Positions 1-15,400 of a stretch of DNA of 64,000 nt are shown here, one piece after another. The position numbers and the translations under genes are program-made. Location: NCBI GenBank assembly GCA_030435675.1, contig CM059621.1, positions 11,408,001-11,472,000 of the forward strand. Reading direction: 5' to 3'. Each line of letters opens with the position of its first letter. Positions within the stretch are counted from its first letter, which is position 1. Source of the stretch: Steinernema hermaphroditum. Lineage: Eukaryota > Nematoda > Chromadorea > Rhabditida > Steinernematidae. A model generated the notes under the pieces. It had not been told where the DNA came from, did not search any database, and saw only the letters and a program-made list of their open reading frames with translations.

Positions 1-3000
1 TGATGTGTCTCATAGGCGATTAAAAATTTTTTTGAAAACATGTTTTCGAGGAAAACACTTTCAAATCCTTCGAAATAAGATCAAGAGCGTTTCTCTTCCA
101 GTATTTCTGCAAAGGCGCTATCGGTTTTCCATTGGAGTGTTTCTCGTTCTTCGGAATTCTCTAAGATGTGTCCGAAATTTAGTGAGGCGTTGGAGATGCT
201 GCGAAGAAATCAGAGCATTTGGAAGCTACCTTGATCCTTTTTTGGGAGCGGCAATTACTAGTCTTCATTTCAATGGCTATAGAATTGCATTGAAAAGGAA
301 CAAGTACACCAGTACAAATTCTTATCGAATTCTTGACTGTTTTCCAGTCTCCATTTCCATGGCAATTAGTGAACAATTACAATTTCTTTTATGTTGTTGT
401 GCATTATTCTTTTGCCTCCTTTCGAATACGGATTCTCAGTGGTTACATTCTCCAAACCGTACAAAGGTGGTAAAATCTGGCTGTACCTAGAACCCTAGTA
501 CGAAATTACGAATTTTAACCTATATTCTATGGATTGCAACAATAAGAATAAAAGTCTTTTTTTGAAATTGTTTTCTTTTTCCTTTTAATTTTTAAAATAT
601 TTTCCTACTTACTTACTTCTTACCGTGGAGAGTGTTAGATAGTTCGATATTCTTTTTGAGACAGCCATTTTTTGTTCTATTTTCCTTCTCCTCTAACCAA
701 ATCGGACCTAAGCACATGAATTACACCGTCATCCGACATGGCTCAATAGAAAACAAAAGCCGACATTGTTTTCGCGCGGCGCGGAACGTCAGAAATCGAT
801 ACATTCTCTCATTCTGCTCCTTACCTAATCTCACACCGAATCTCGAGTTAATTATTCCCCGAGCGATCACTCGTTTCTTTATTCGCCTCTCGCGCACTTT
901 CGGTCACATCTCGACCTCGAGACGCCTGACTCCGACTTTGCTTGTGCCTCGACGTGGCGCCCGACGGATGCTCCCAAGATGATCTACAGGTAAGCTCGGG
1001 TCGGAGCGGGTTTTCCGCTTCTCGCACGCATAAATCAAACGCCGATTCGGGTCACGTCGGTCGCCGTCGGAGCTGTTTTCCGCGGAAATTGGCGAAATCC
1101 GCGCGGATTTGTTTGTGTTGTCGAAGAAGAAGAAGCGGAGTCCGGTTTGCGGTGTGCGAAAAGTGACGGACTTCCTGCGTGCCGCTGTTTTGTGGGTGAC
1201 ACCCACCGGACGAGTTTATGAGGAATATTTCTCGGCGTTTCACTTCGCCTTTTCGACGATTTGTTGCGATCCATTTCCGTTCTCTTGAGGGGTCTCATCC
1301 TCTTCGCCCTTTGATCACTTTTGGGCTCTTGCATGCACTCTGAAGATCGGTTTTTGTGGGTTTTCCGAATTTTGCGGTTAGAGGAGACATGAAGTGCATC
1401 TGATGTGGTGCCTAACATGGTTTTCGTTTCAAGAGTATCTTCCCTAAACACAATGTTGTTATGGTGGTGATGTTTGGTCTCTAGACGTTCGTAAGTGAAC
1501 ACTACGATACAAATTCCGTTGGATTAACGGTAAAAATATTAGGCATTATAAAGTGCATTTCACAGATATCTATTGCACGATGATCTTCGGCCACCTCCGT
1601 TTTCCACCAAAAACGACGGTGTGTTTTGAAGAGGTTTTACCTGACGTACATTGTAGGGCTGGACAGGAATCTTTTTTTTTCGAACTGCGCTTTCTTTCGG
1701 AACAGAGTTTAATATATCAATGGTTCGCTTTTGGGTGACAAAAACGGCGAAAATTTTAAATCTTTTAAAAATCCTAGCCCTTGAAAAAGTGTTGTGAAAA
1801 ATCGAAAATTGAAAGTCGAATATTTGCCTTTTCCTATTTTGGGTTCGAACTATGTAGATCGTAATAAAAAAGCGCTCAATGCGATCTGATAGTTTATCAT
1901 CTACAATTAGCCAATATTTAACAATTAAGAAAAACTGGACCACACACATTACTAGAATCGGAAAAGCCAAAGCGTAGTAAAAGAAATTATTTTTAGAAGA
2001 GATTTTATTCCATTTAAAACAGATTCCACAAATTGTTCGAAAAGAGTGCTTTAATCGCCACTGTACAGGAGATGTGCGAGCTACTGGGCAAATGTTTTTT
2101 GAAACTTGACTTATAGTCAGTTTTTATAATGCTCGTGCACGAGTCGCACTATCCATCTGTTAGGGTTATTTGGTTTGCGTTTTTAACGACTATTTTTTTT
2201 TTATCTTACAAATTGAACCTATAAAGTAAGTAGTGCGAAAATATTCCTTACAGGTACTTGGTTTGTGGTTGTTCTACATTATTTGGCCATAGCTTTTTGG
2301 ATTTATAGCTTTTTTACCGGCGTTTTGTCGCCCACAGGGCTACTTGGTTGTTCTACACTTCTCTCTTGTGCTTTTCCTCAAACAAAAGAAGCCCTTCTAC
2401 AAAGAGATTAGCCCTAATCTTCTCATTGTTTTTGTTTTCTCTGGAAGTCGGCTTCGTTGGAGATTAAGTCGTTGGTGATGGAATTTTCTGGAGGGCAGCA
2501 ATGAATCATTAATCATCGGGGAATATTCCAGTTTTTGAGCTGTTAAACTAGTCAGTGTTTTGCACGGGGGCACGTCAACGACAGCCACAACGCCATATCG
2601 GTAGTACCTAACCCGCTGGATCTTCTTCTTCTCGCTCAGTTTATCGATCTTTCTGCGCTTATTTTCGTAACCTCCAATTAGGGTGGCACACATGACATGA
2701 TAGTACCCAATCAATCTCTTTTCGGTCCAAAACAAAGTTGCCAATCAATCCTTTTCTGCGGTGGCTCCCTCCCGTGGCCTCCTTTCCGGTACACATCGCC
2801 ACCTCTGATCTCCAAGCAGGAACTTGACCGTTCAAACCTCGCGGCTCAAATCGAGATTCCACAACTGAGTTCCTCCTTCTTCAACTTCTGTTTACTCTTT
2901 CGACCTTATGTCCACCGATACATCTGCATCGCTCGTCTTCTTGTTCATAAAGTTGCGTTTCCGTCCATGTGCTAAATATTTCCTTTCGCAGTGCACTCCA

Positions 3001-3400
3001 CCCAGACGCCGAGTGTTCTCTTCTTCGCGCACTCGGACGCCTCCCGTCGCCGCGATCGCCTCAATCGAATCAAATCTCACTTTTTGATCCTCTCACCGCA
3101 GACCGATACTTGTCCTTCTCCTCTGTCCGCTCGCCCTCTGGGTGTCAACTGGAACGGAAGATGGTGCTGACCGAACTTGCTCTTCCTCTTTTGTAACTTC
3201 AGATGAGTTTTTAGGAAAAAAAGGCTGTGCTCTTGGTGATCAGATGTGATCCATAGATGACTGAGATTAAGGTTTTTTGCACCAATTATTAGCCTATTTC
3301 CTATCGAAGAGTGAGTTCGATCAGCACCGGCTCTATGTCTCCCGTTCCGTTTTGTCCCCATCGACGGCACAGAGACTCCTCCACTAAGCCTGAATTTCAG
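1..3400. other. upstream region of the TSC22 gene, no coding exon supported
   Basis: No coding exon can be supported here. Positions 1-880 are AT-rich and hold only chance ORFs. Around 880-989 the sequence becomes GC-rich and ends in a good donor (CTACAG then GTAAGC, GT at 990). A strong acceptor (GAATTTCAG) ends at 3400, 26 nt before the first long-isoform ATG. A non-coding 5' exon ending at 989 and spliced to 3401 is therefore possible. A spliced-leader acceptor at 3400 is an equally good reading. This is inference from splice-site quality only. Confidence 0.3.
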
Positions 3401-3426
3401 AACTCAGTTCCTATTGACTCTCCCGA

Positions 3427-6400
3427 ATGATGAGTTTCTTCAGCAACTCGACGTCTCGCCTGATTCTGCCGCGTCACCGCCAGCAGACGCCCACCCCGGT
3501 GGTCGTCACGCACCCTTCCGGCGTCGTCGCCTCCTCCTCCACCCAACACTTCGCCCAGCCCAGCAGAACCCTAGCCGAGTCGGGTAAACGCTTCGCCAGC
3601 ACCGAAGGCCGATTCACGATCATCGACGAGCGGAACAAGGGCCCCGACAGCGACGAGAGCTCCTCCGAAGCGAGCGACGACGAACCCATCATGATGGGTG
3701 AGTTCCTTAGACCTTTTTTTGATCACCTTTGCAAAACGGTGCGATCTCGGAGTGATTGATCACTCGGGGATCAAGGGAACGCGCGTGCACGATTAGCGGA
3801 CGTGCACGGATTCACCTTGAAAACAGTCCGCGCGAAACCGCCGTTGAGCGGTCACATTTTTACAGTGTGCCGCTCAATCAGGTGTGCACTTTCGATTCCC
3901 GAGCGCCGATCCTTCGAAAGGTGCTCACAGATGCGATGCACAGGTAACGATAAAAAAGTTTCTCACCTCATTATTCTGAAATTCAGCACAGTTTTGTTTT
4001 TACATTCTAAGTAACCAGGTCCTTTCGCGTTTTTTGCGGTACTTGGAGGATAAAGAAGTGCCAGTTTAAGAACTACTGAGATGGTCTGAGGTCTGAAGGT
4101 CTTTCGGATATCCTTAGAAGCAAGAATGGCACACATTGGATGGGATGAATTTGGCTCAAAAGCTGCGGCTTCACTTATGTCCACGCACAACAGGGCAAGG
4201 CACAGTGTGCCGTGCTTACGTAGATCCTCTGAAAACTGCTACTTACTTTAAGCTGATTCCATTACAAGATTAGCTTTTTGTGGATATCTCCTGAGGCATG
4301 CTGCCAATCTAAAAGATGTTACTCAATTACGAGTCACAGCCGAATTCTCGAAGAAAAACCCTCGAAATTACAAACACATCCTTTTTTCGCAGATTACACC
4401 GTCTATCCTCCCGAATCAACTGCATCACGCCGTGCAGGAAACCCTTTAAACACAAAAAGGTACTGTATCACACCGTAGTCACCGGTCTTCTTCTGGCTTC
4501 TGCTCAGGGCAGCAGAGTCAAACGTACACAAAATACACAAAAATACGTAAAAAACCACTTTGTACCTTGTTTTCGAACACCTTTGATCGATAAACATTCC
4601 AAAAACACATTTGAATAAATGTGTCCGTCACGTGCGCGTCTTCCTCTAGTCTTCCGCATTTGATCGTTTAATTCGATCGCCGCTCAAAAACATATTTTGA
4701 AGCGCCTTGCGACCGATAACCGCAGACGGAACTCCACTTCTTGTGCTGCAGTCCGACTCTGTGGCTCGCCCCTTTGTCTCAAAACATCGTCTTATCAGTC
4801 CGGTTTTTCAAGTTTCTCTCTGTTGTTCCCTTTTATCAAAACTCAATGACGTCTGATTAAACTGATCCAATAGGAGAAATGGACGGGAACTGTTTCTATG
4901 TTCGAAGTGACACTTGGCAATAATACTGTTTTTTATCATTAGATCGTGAATTGAGACAAGATGATTAAAAAATGAACACATTGCAGATCCATCAAAAGGA
5001 TCTAACAGGACGCTTCTTCGATTAACTATGAAAAGGGTCTCCAGTAGTGATTGATATATAAACTGAAGGAAATGTTTCTCTCGTATATTGGTTAAACAAA
5101 AATGGACTGTTTTTATTGCTGAGCTTACCGAGTTTATAATCTTTAATCAACATGCATGCAAGACGTCATACAAGAACGAATTCATTCGGCGACATAGACA
5201 ATAGACATGACTGTTAGACGTGTCTAGTACGTCTAATAGCGAATTTCGGCGTACACTAGATCCCCTTTGGTGACAGTCAGCTCTGTGATGACAGAGATGG
5301 TGATAAGTCTTGCACCACTACCATCTGATAAAAAGCGATAAACAACGGCTTTTCTTTTAGACACAAAAGTGATGAGTTGACTAAACACTTTGTCCACTTT
5401 GTCCTCTATGAAACTGCCACCAAGTAGCTCACTTTTTCCCTTCTGTACTCGTCGTGTCCAAAGAACCTTTTCCGTTTATGTCGATCCTAAAATTAGCTTC
5501 TTATCACCACGACGTTTCGTCAAGACACCATCGATCGTCGTAAACAACTCCAAGCCCCTCGGCGGCGGCCCTAAAGCCTCCGAGGCCCCGGACCGTCCTG
5601 TGCACTTTCCACTTGACTCCCTCGTCTCAAGCGCCGGAGCACCTGCCGCTAGGCCCTATCTCCCCAAAGAACACGCGTTCGCTTATCTCGCCTCCCTCCA
5701 TTGGCTGATTTATTTTACTTAATTGAGAAGACGGCGCTCGCAAACAGGTATTCTCCGCTCTTCCGTCGAAGCGCGCTTATCGATAAGGGCGCCGAAGGGA
5801 GAACTTACTCTGTTTTGTGCGCCAAAGCAGTTAAACGGAACCGAGCGGTTTTATTGATCGACCGGCCGATCTCCCTCACGGTTTGTTATCTTTTCGTTCT
5901 TTTTGTGTTTTGTGCAAATTCGGCCAGGAAGCAGCCGGAGAAGCCGATCGATTCTCGGTCGATCTGTCGCTTTTGGTGATAAGTCGATTCGGTGTAGCTC
6001 TTCCGGGGAGAATCATGTGACTTTTGGCGGCGTGGATAGGTAGCGGATGAGCTGGCCTTTTGGGATGAAAGAGGTGCTGCGGCGTGATCAGGATAATGGT
6101 CATCTTTTCGTCTCCATGGGGTGATTGGACCTATGCGGTACGGACTTGCGCATAATCCGTTCGGCCCCGTGACTCAGCAAAACAGTCTCCTGCGGCAGAA
6201 CGCCTCCCTTTCCTCCATCTCTGTTTGGCGGATTGTGTCCCCTTTCCGTCTCCGTCGTGCGCCAAAATGGGAGAAGAAGCCGTTGATCAGTCTGCATCCT
6301 TGGGCCAGCTCAACTTGTCCCTGAGCCAACTCTTCTCTTCCGGGAACAGTAAGACCGGATTGAATTTGGAACGGTTTTCAGATTTAACCTCAAATTGTAA

Positions 6401-9400
6401 ATCTTCGAATTGTGCAGAAAACTCTAATTACGGCACTATTATAAAACATTCTATTCACTGTTTTCAGCTCTAGAGTTACGGTCTTGGAACCGTCTGAGGT
6501 GTTTGTGGTGAGGATCTCCCTATTTACGCCTTTTCACCGTGTTTATGCGTTAGACGGAAATCGATCGACATCGTATCGTTGTTGTTTCGCGATCACAAGG
6601 GATGTGTACAATTACGCAATCCAAAAATTAGGATCTAACCAAATAAACGGCCCTAAAGGCTCGGTTATGGTTGTGGAAACAGTTTCCAGAAACAAAAAGA
6701 GGGCTTTAAGAAAAGACGATCGCAGTGAGACCTTCCTCATGGAGATGGACGGGTTATCCATAAGTGGAAATGGTCCATTTATGGATCTCTCTATAAACAT
6801 GGTCTCGCCGCAATCATCCCTATCCATGCATTATACATATCCCTATTTGGTAGCTTCTCTTTTCGATTGGCCAGAAAAATCGGGAAACCGAAGAGCGTGT
6901 CCTTGGTTTCTCTTTGAGCCACCATCCGTTTCTGTATGTTCCTTAAATTGTCCCCACTTCCAAGTCCATGCACGCACTTCCATATTAGTGGTTCCCACTT
7001 CTGCGGTGTTTACATCCCTAAAGCACAGAGTCAAATGACTACTATCTGAGGTGTTATGTCGAGCTTCTTGTACCGACGGTCGTGGCGAATTGTAAACAAA
7101 AAAGAACAGAAAACACCTCATTTCCTTGCGCGATCAACACAGTCGTAAATGACGAATCTCGTCTGCCCACCCCAAAAACCTATTTTTTGGCCTTCTTGTC
7201 TCATTGATCTCTGTACCTCGACGTGCTGATCGATCTCGTTCGATGTTTACTATCTTGCAAATCACCCCAAAATACATCGGCCTTTGAGTTGCCATCGAGA
7301 GACTCCTGCCATATGCATGTGCACAATCAGCATATCCTCGACGCTCCGTGATGCTCTTCTTTCCCACAGTGAATCACCGCTTCCGCCATCGAGGAACCCG
7401 CTCCTTCTCGAGACCCTGCGCACGGCGTCACTCTCCCTCCCCTAATTGCCGTGGCGCTCCTCTGAGGCTGTCGTCACGAGTCAAACTTTGCCGCGAAAGC
7501 GGAGGCGCCTCGACCTGTTCCAGAACCGTCGCTTCGAATCTGACTCTCAGTCCAGTAAGGAGATTAGCGGAGTCCCGCAGCGTTGCTCGCCCCAGGTTCC
7601 GAGTGACGTCCACCGGAGTCGGAGACGATGTTCTGCTCGACGCGGCACGTCCTCGCCGCCGCTTGGAAGCGCGCCTGCGCGGCCCTCGGGGCGCGGAAGC
7701 GCCGCGAGAAGGTCGTGAAGCTCCCGGGGCCGCCGCCGCCTTCCGAGGCGAGTTTCGCGCCGTCGACGACGACGACGGAGGAGCGCCTCTGTGAGGATTA
7801 CGAGGACCTCGGGGTGACCACCGGTAGGCGGACTTCTAATTGGCCCGGAAAGCGTTGACAGCGCAGAGATCGGAGGGTGTTGTGCCCGGACGGCGATGCT
7901 AACAATGATTAATGGGGTGAAGGTCTGGAGAAGAGAGCTCCGATTGTTGTTCTTCTTCTCATTCTCGTGACTTTAGGCCGTCTGGATACCGCTTGTCCTA
8001 CATTGTTTTTGCAAACCTTCAGTAGTTTTAGAACTAGAATAGTTTAAAAGGGGCCTCTCTGCCAATTTTCTGGAAGAAACTAAGGCATACAGTATGTTGG
8101 TATAAGGCATGATTTCACAGAGCTTTGGGTGCTGCTCTTGATTGCTGTGTGCCATTGCGCGACTTTAATGTATGCTACTGAGCCACCGTATCCATCGTCC
8201 TTGTTTTGTCCGACTGGACTTTCTTTCTCTTCCGGAGACTCCAAGGAAAACAGAATGATGGAACCGAAGCATCCCGCAGTTTCGTTCCCTTACCTTGTTT
8301 TTCCGTATGCACTTTCTCTTCCGGAGGCTGCTCTGATCGAGGGCATTTCCACAAATCACTCTCTAATTGCTGACATATTTAATTGATCTCACAATGTGTC
8401 AATCACCATGAGTGTTGCGCTCTTGGAGAATTATTCCGGCCAGCTAGTAAATGGATCTTCAAATACGGTTGTACTAACAGATCGAAGTCCGTTTTCTACA
8501 GTTTCCGAGTGCCGTTCGCCGAAGATAGCCATCGCGGTCTTTGGCGCTTTCGGGTTTGTTTGGATTCTCCGACGACTCAGTCCTGCTAGAGCAACGGCGA
8601 ACTGTTTGTGGACGTCTCTTAGGGCTGCTGATCGATTCACACTTCGGTTTGCTGATGTTGTGCAGCGTCGAGTGACTGTATCGCCATCTTTTTATTTTCC
8701 CACGTACATGAGACGTCTTTGTTACACATCGGACTGTTTGTCTTTGAACGTTTTTGCTACTTTACAGTGTGCTGGAAAATCTGCAGAGATTCCGAGAGAA
8801 TTCCAAGATTCCAAGAGAATCTGGAATGAATTTGTTTCTGATTAGGCCGGCAGAGTTGTTTTCGCGTCCAAATGACTCTGTCGCCGATTTCTGACCCTAC
8901 CAGAGAGAGAGTTTTGGCGAATTCGACGTGTTTTCGCATCTTCCCACCTTCTTCGCTCTTAAGGCAAAATGTTTTGGAGGGTGTTCGGTCCCCTCGACTC
9001 ACTCCCATTTGCCCTTTTACCTCCTCCGTCCCACTATAAATGCACTAAACCGGCCTGAGATCTCTCCTCGAGGTGCCTCATCAGCATTCTCCTCTGCTTT
9101 TCTCAAGAGACTCACCGGAAACGTTTCAGCTCCTCCACGCGTAGTCGTCCCTCCGTCGACTCCCAAATGTCCATCGACCCCCGTGAACTCTCCGCCCAAC
9201 GCCGTCGATAAGAAGGCCCCCGTCTGCAAGATGCCTACGTCGAACTCGAGATTCAAGGTAGGCGTCCGCGCAGATGCCGAGTCCAGCTGCGATATTCCAG
9301 ATCGTTCCTGTCGAGTCGCATTACAAGAGAGGCCGTTGGCACTGCCACGACTTCTACGACGAGGGATCGAAGAAGGTGGCCACCGAGGCGAACGGCGTCA

Positions 9401-12400
9401 AGCCCGTGACGCTGACGCCGAGTAACAAAAGTAAGGAACTCGTTGCTTTTTTTGGCAAAAAAACCAAAGGTAATCGCTCTCTCTCAATGCTTGTATAAAT
9501 GGTGAACATTACGAAGAACGGCGAAGTTGGGCATGTCAGAGAATGGGGTCCGCTAGGTGATGGCGGAGAATCACATAATATGGCGAAAAGTGGCGCTTCA
9601 CTAATGAGCCACATCTGCAAGAGCGCTGACTCACTTCCTCATCGAATCAAATCAAATAAAACAAAATTATGCAGCAGAGGCTGAGTTATCGTCCATAACT
9701 CACGTTTTGTAGCCACCGAACCAAATGATTTATAGCGGCGTGGGCACTTCCATCAACCACGGTCACATATTCGATGTTGACATATTTCTCTCTTTGTTGT
9801 CTTAATACGTTTACGAGGTTTTTCGACTAGTCTTCCTTTGTGAGAATCGACTCACGGGGCCTAAGATCGAAAGTCACACCTCGTAAATGTGTTTTCTTTT
9901 CCCATCTCTCGTTTATTTGATCGCGGCGAGAATTCGGTTCTTCGATTTCCTTTCCTGGGGGACATCGGCGCTCGACTAATTGACCACCGGCCCACCCGCC
10001 GAGCTTCTTCTCAACGAGTCCCTCATTACTTGTCTTCTTCTTCGCGTAAATACGTCCCACGTCCGAGTTATTCATAACTCGGGGATAGGGGAAGCAGATG
10101 CCCACATCTCTGAGCCTAAAAAAGAATTGTTTTCGTCGACGACTTCCTCTCCATTCGCGCTGTTTACCTTCTTTTCTTTATGAATCCCGCGGATTGAATG
10201 CCTTTAAGAGCCTGTGGTGCGCAAAACAGAGTTCCTCGTGATACTTGTGACGACATTTAGGCGCTTTGAACATTGGGAGCGCTTCTTGTAGCCAGTGCCG
10301 GATATAAATTGCCATATCAGGGAGTCGTACTCATTTACCTCCAGAAGCAAAGGATCATGCTCCGAATAATATCAGTTAGAGCTAGAACTAATTATGTAAC
10401 TAGAACGCGAAAGTTGTTTTCGAAGGCCAAAGATTAAGCTAGTCCACGAACGCGGAGGTGTAAACATGGCGAGATTGCTGGAAAAACCCTTCGAAGATCA
10501 CTGAAGCCACCTCGATGTTTCTAATCGGCTTGGAGTTCATGCATTCATTCACTTCAATACCCCTCAGAACACTATTTTGTATGATTTTTTCATAAGATAA
10601 AATCCGATTTGTCCCAGGCTTTTAGAAATATGTTAGTACTAACTTACGTAACTTACTGTTAGGCACTTTTGAACTAGGTAGTCTTCAAATGAACTGTTTC
10701 TACTTCACTGCTACAAACTTATACAAACATGCTTTGCATAATAGTGCCAGATTCATTCTCACAACAAAGCCTGAAAACCTCTAAAAATTGTTCGGACTTC
10801 CGATGAATAGCAGAGTCTCAAAGATTAACTACACTGAATCCAAATGTAAACAAGCTGAATGCTCAGATCTCTTTTTCTGACACTATTTGTACTTTCTCGC
10901 TTTGTTTAAGCTCCATAGATTACGGTATTCATAAGTCAAACAAGAACATAAACAGCGCAAAGCCTGTAAGCCGTCAGTGATGTCGTCAGAATCCTTATCA
11001 CGCTCGGGTCTTAACGACGGCTGAGACGTCCACTTTTGACTTCCCATTCACACGCTTTCCGGTTTCCTTTTTTTCCCAAACGGAATCTGTTTATTCCCGG
11101 AGCCGTCAACATAAACAGAGGCACTGTCGCCAAGGTTATTTCCGTCCACTGCCTCTCCATTGGACCAAGGATCAGTCGGATGTTGTTTATCCGCGCAAAA
11201 CACCTTGTTTTCCCTGAAGCAGCTAATTCCCTTCCAGCGCCTCTCACGTATCGTTCGGAAAAGCCCGTCCGTTCTCCCTTTCCAGTGCAAACATCGAGTC
11301 CGCGTTTGCTCAGGCCTGCACGCCGACCTCCGCCATCGAAAAGAGTCATTTTTTGGAACAGAAAAAGAGCTTAGTGTAACGCGGAGGGTGATCGACGAAC
11401 TCCGCTCACACTTTCCGAGTTCAGAGACAAACGACGTGACGGGTGCACCCCTAGGTGGCGCTATTTAGGGGAACCACATCACTATTCGCTGAACTGTTCC
11501 GGTTTCGGGAATTGAGGCGATTACTACGGCATAAGAAAGTCTTTGAAAAAGCGGGGAGAGCATAGGTCATGCTGCTCATTTTTTGGACCAGAATTTAGGA
11601 TTCGAATGTCGTCCCGAGTTGAAGAAGGACCTCTTAGTTACTTTCATCCGTATCATATCGATAGCGATTACCAAACAGGGAACGAAGCTTGTGTTTTGGA
11701 CTTTTCTCGTTTAGAGATTACGGACCAAAGAGATCATCGGTAGAGCTGAACCTCCTGAACTACGCAGGCACATCTTAAGTGCCTACAGTAACCCTAGTCG
11801 TAACTCTGATCGCTTAAGCGACTGGTAAACCAAAGAGACCGAGTGGCAAAGTCAATAGGGCCATCCTCGGTTCCAACGTCCGTTTGGTTTATCTGTTTGT
11901 CTTCTGGAAACGTTCTTCCGACAGACTCGGCGACGCCGAGTCCGAAGAGAACTTAAGTGAGGTAGAAGAAGGGGGCGGAGTGCACTTTCACGCAGAAAGC
12001 AGAAATGTTTTCGAGCTTGGGCCTATGCACTTAAACGGCATTTCCGCTCGAGATCTGTTGTCTTAGATCGGACGCCATCTCGCCCTCTCCGATGACAAAT
12101 ACAAACGGGTTTCCAAAAGTCACACGTTCAGTTGGTCTTTCAAACACTTAAATGCGGTCTTTGGAAAGCGAGATTCCGATTCCGTCTTGTGGCGCCCCTC
12201 CCGTCGTCCAAAACACTTCGGAAGTCATTTTTTCCTTTTTGATCAATCGACGACAAACCCAACTTCGCTGTTCGCTGACGTAAAAAGACCGATTTGCTGA
12301 CCGCCCGTCCCCAATCAGCCTTGTCTTCCGCCCATCCACGGCCTCTCCTTTCAGACGCCGTGACTCCGATGTCGTCGACCCTTGCGGCCCCGAGTCGTCT

Positions 12401-15400
12401 GAACTCCTCGGCCAACGCGCCTCCGACGCCTCAGCGCCAGCCAGTCACCTTCGCCTTTGACCTTTCTGACAACGAGAGCGATCGCGAGAACAGCACTCCT
12501 ACAAACTTCGCGCGTTCCCACGTGAGTTGCTACAGATTTTTCTGCCATACATCCACTGAAATCCCTATTCTGACCATTTTCCCCTTCCAGAGTCCCCCAG
12601 CGCCGCCACTCTCTCCGCGATTCCAAACGGCCACTTTGAACGTCGCCGCCGCGGAGAAGAAGAAGTCCTCGGAGTCGGGGAACCCTCCACCGCCCCCGAC
12701 AGTCACTCCCGTGGTCACTCCGGCTCCCACCCCGATCAACACCCCGATGACCACGGCCAGGACGCCGCGGCCGAATCTGCTCGGAACGCACACCGCTTCT
12801 GACATTGGTAAACACTTTGCTACAAAACATAAGAACAAACAGTTCGAGTGCACGCGTAATAATCGCCGAGGGTTATTGTTCAGGCTGTAAAATTGGGTGC
12901 AAACAGAGAGTTAAGACGTGACCGAAGGGTGCACGGATTAAGATTAAGGCCGCCCAGCTTGAGGACGTGTTTGTATATGAACTTACTGTGTTGTGTTGGA
13001 AAATATGTTAGAAAATAAGACTTCACTTTGTTGAAAGCCATAATACCCAAAACTGACAGCTCCTGATATAAAAAATGCTGCATTGGGCGTACTCAGATGC
13101 CCTAGGGAAAGCTACCCATGTGATTGTGGGACTACCTGGACATGTGGCTGAAATAAATAACAAATCCAAACTCTATCCCCAGCTTGTTGTGCCGAAGAGT
13201 TGTTTTGTATCTACCCTGAGGGGTCAAAGATTAGCCATTATTAATTGAGATGAAACACACTGTTTACACTGGCTCAAAAAAAAACTGCCCATTCTCTTTT
13301 AATGAGACGTCGATTTTTCAAACTTGCTTCGAGCCACCGGTGGTTCTCTGCAATGTTTTCGAAGCCCGACTTGTTTTTGAAAGACGGAACTAAGACCGCG
13401 GGGGAAATTGCGTAAAAGCCTTGAGTGAATCCAAATGACCATGGATTCTGGACGAGTCAGATGAAGAGTCAATTCCCTTACTCTACCCGTAACCTGCTTT
13501 ACTTTGTACTATTTTGCAAATCGTGAATTCAATCCTTGATGACAAACAGTCCTTGCCTGTGAGTGAATCAGAACCCTAGATCAGAACACTCCTTGTGAGA
13601 TCTTCCCTCTGATCCTCTCCGGTTTCAGGTTCGATTAGTTCTATCAACGGTAGAATTAGTCCGTCCGATCTGATCTCCAACTACGGATTGGAGCGATCGC
13701 TGAGCGTCGCGTCCTACACGGACAAATCGATCCTCGACCTTCTTCCGGGTACCGTACCCCCGGCGGGCACCCCCTTCGCCGGTCAGTCCGACGAACGGCT
13801 GGCCCGCCACTCGGAGACCGAGGCCAGTTCCGCCGCTTCCGACAACAACGGGTCAGTTTTAGCTCTTTTTCTGGCCCCTTGCAGAGTGTCTTCTTCTTCG
13901 CAGGCCAAACATCTCCCCCTCCCCCCTCCCCACTCCCCCCCCAAATCCAATTCCCTCCTCGGACTGTCTCTGCATAATCGTCTCGCCGCTTCCTCGTCAC
14001 TTCCTAATCCAATTCGCCATCGATTTTCGCGTAAACCTCGGCGCCGGGTCTCCAGAAAAAGCCATCCACGCTGATCAAACAGGCGCTCTATTTGCATAAT
14101 TAACGAAAAAATCGCTCTGTTTGCACTCCGCGTGCCCTCGGCCGACCGGAAGGCCCGACAGGACTGCACGCCCTAGCCACCCGGCTCCCGACTGGTAGAG
14201 AGAGTTGACAACACGTCGCCGACTGGTTGAAACATGGGAACTGTAAACAGGACAGACACATATTTACGACTTTGTGTCTCGCCGCGAGGGAGGAAGCGGT
14301 CCTGACACTCAGAGGACGAATAAATATTTTCCGAACGGATTCCGCCGGTGAGTCGGCGCCCTTTCGCGTCACTTCGCCGCTTTTATGACTCAAAAAGGAA
14401 TTTTATTATGGTGCACGACTCGCGGAAATAGCACTTTAATTAACCGATCGGAAGACCGGAAATGGAGGGTACGGTAGGGGTAGGTGGGCTTTAAGGATCG
14501 GCCTTAAAATGAGGACAAAGAAGGCACTCCGTTTCTGGGAAAAAAGGCAAAAAAAAAGAGAAAGACGGACTGAGACCGAGCTGTATCGATTTTTGGGGAC
14601 TATACACCTATGAATGGGCGCCTTCTTATCAGCTGTTATCGAAGGATCGACTCTTGCGTGCATGTGAAGGTTCTATTTTTAGACCTCATTGCGTAATGAT
14701 TCTTGTACGGTACACGGGGAGCGTTTACTCCTTGTTTTCGGTGTCACATTGTGTTTGTCCAGACGCCAATTAGAGGAAATGAAATTAGCGGAAAAGGAAG
14801 TGCATGTGCCGCTGTGAATAATTCTAGTCCTTTCGAAGGGCACTAAGATGAATTAGATGCATTAGGATAAGATGCCCAATCCGCTTTTCCACACGGAATA
14901 ACGCACTTTTGGATTTTTGCACGTGTCGTTTAATAATAGAAGACTCCTAGTGTGGCACTTTCCGTTCCACCTGCTTCGTCTTGTGCCCACTCACTTTTCG
15001 AATTTCTAAGTGAATGTGGCCATCTGCTTGTTTATATTTTTGAGAAAGACGAACTTCTTGTTGTTTTAGGGTTCACCGATAATTACTACACACGTAATTT
15101 TAAAGAAAGTTTAATCTTCGATGCCTTCTTAACAGTACTTTTCGAACTCTTCAACCTCCCGGTCACATGATGCTCAGGTTCTCATACTCTCCTCTCAAAC
15201 CCGTCGGTGGCCACGTGTTCGGAAACCACTTTATTTTCGGCGCTTTCGAGTACACCTTCGTCCACTTGCCCGTTTTTTCTACCTTCCATCAAGACTCCGC
15301 GGCTTCTCGAGTGCTCTGCGCTCTTGAAAACAAAGGCTCTCCTCAATCGGACGGGAAATCTTCCCTTCCCGCGATCAGGGCTGCGCGGCCCTCCTACAAA

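Noticed and set aside
5..490. 161-codon open frame at the left edge, including a hydrophobic stretch after an internal Met
   Set aside because: AT-rich codons, no splice sites or family resemblance, and the start is an arbitrary non-ATG or edge codon. Best explained as chance.
5408..5722. Pro/Ser-rich frame considered as another TSC22 first exon
   Set aside because: Ends at a stop codon without a donor in phase 1 and has no resemblance to isoform N-termini.
6484..7038. 184-codon open frame inside a TSC22 intron
   Set aside because: Opens with a non-ATG codon, ends without a usable donor in a phase that fits the gene, and shows no recognisable domain.
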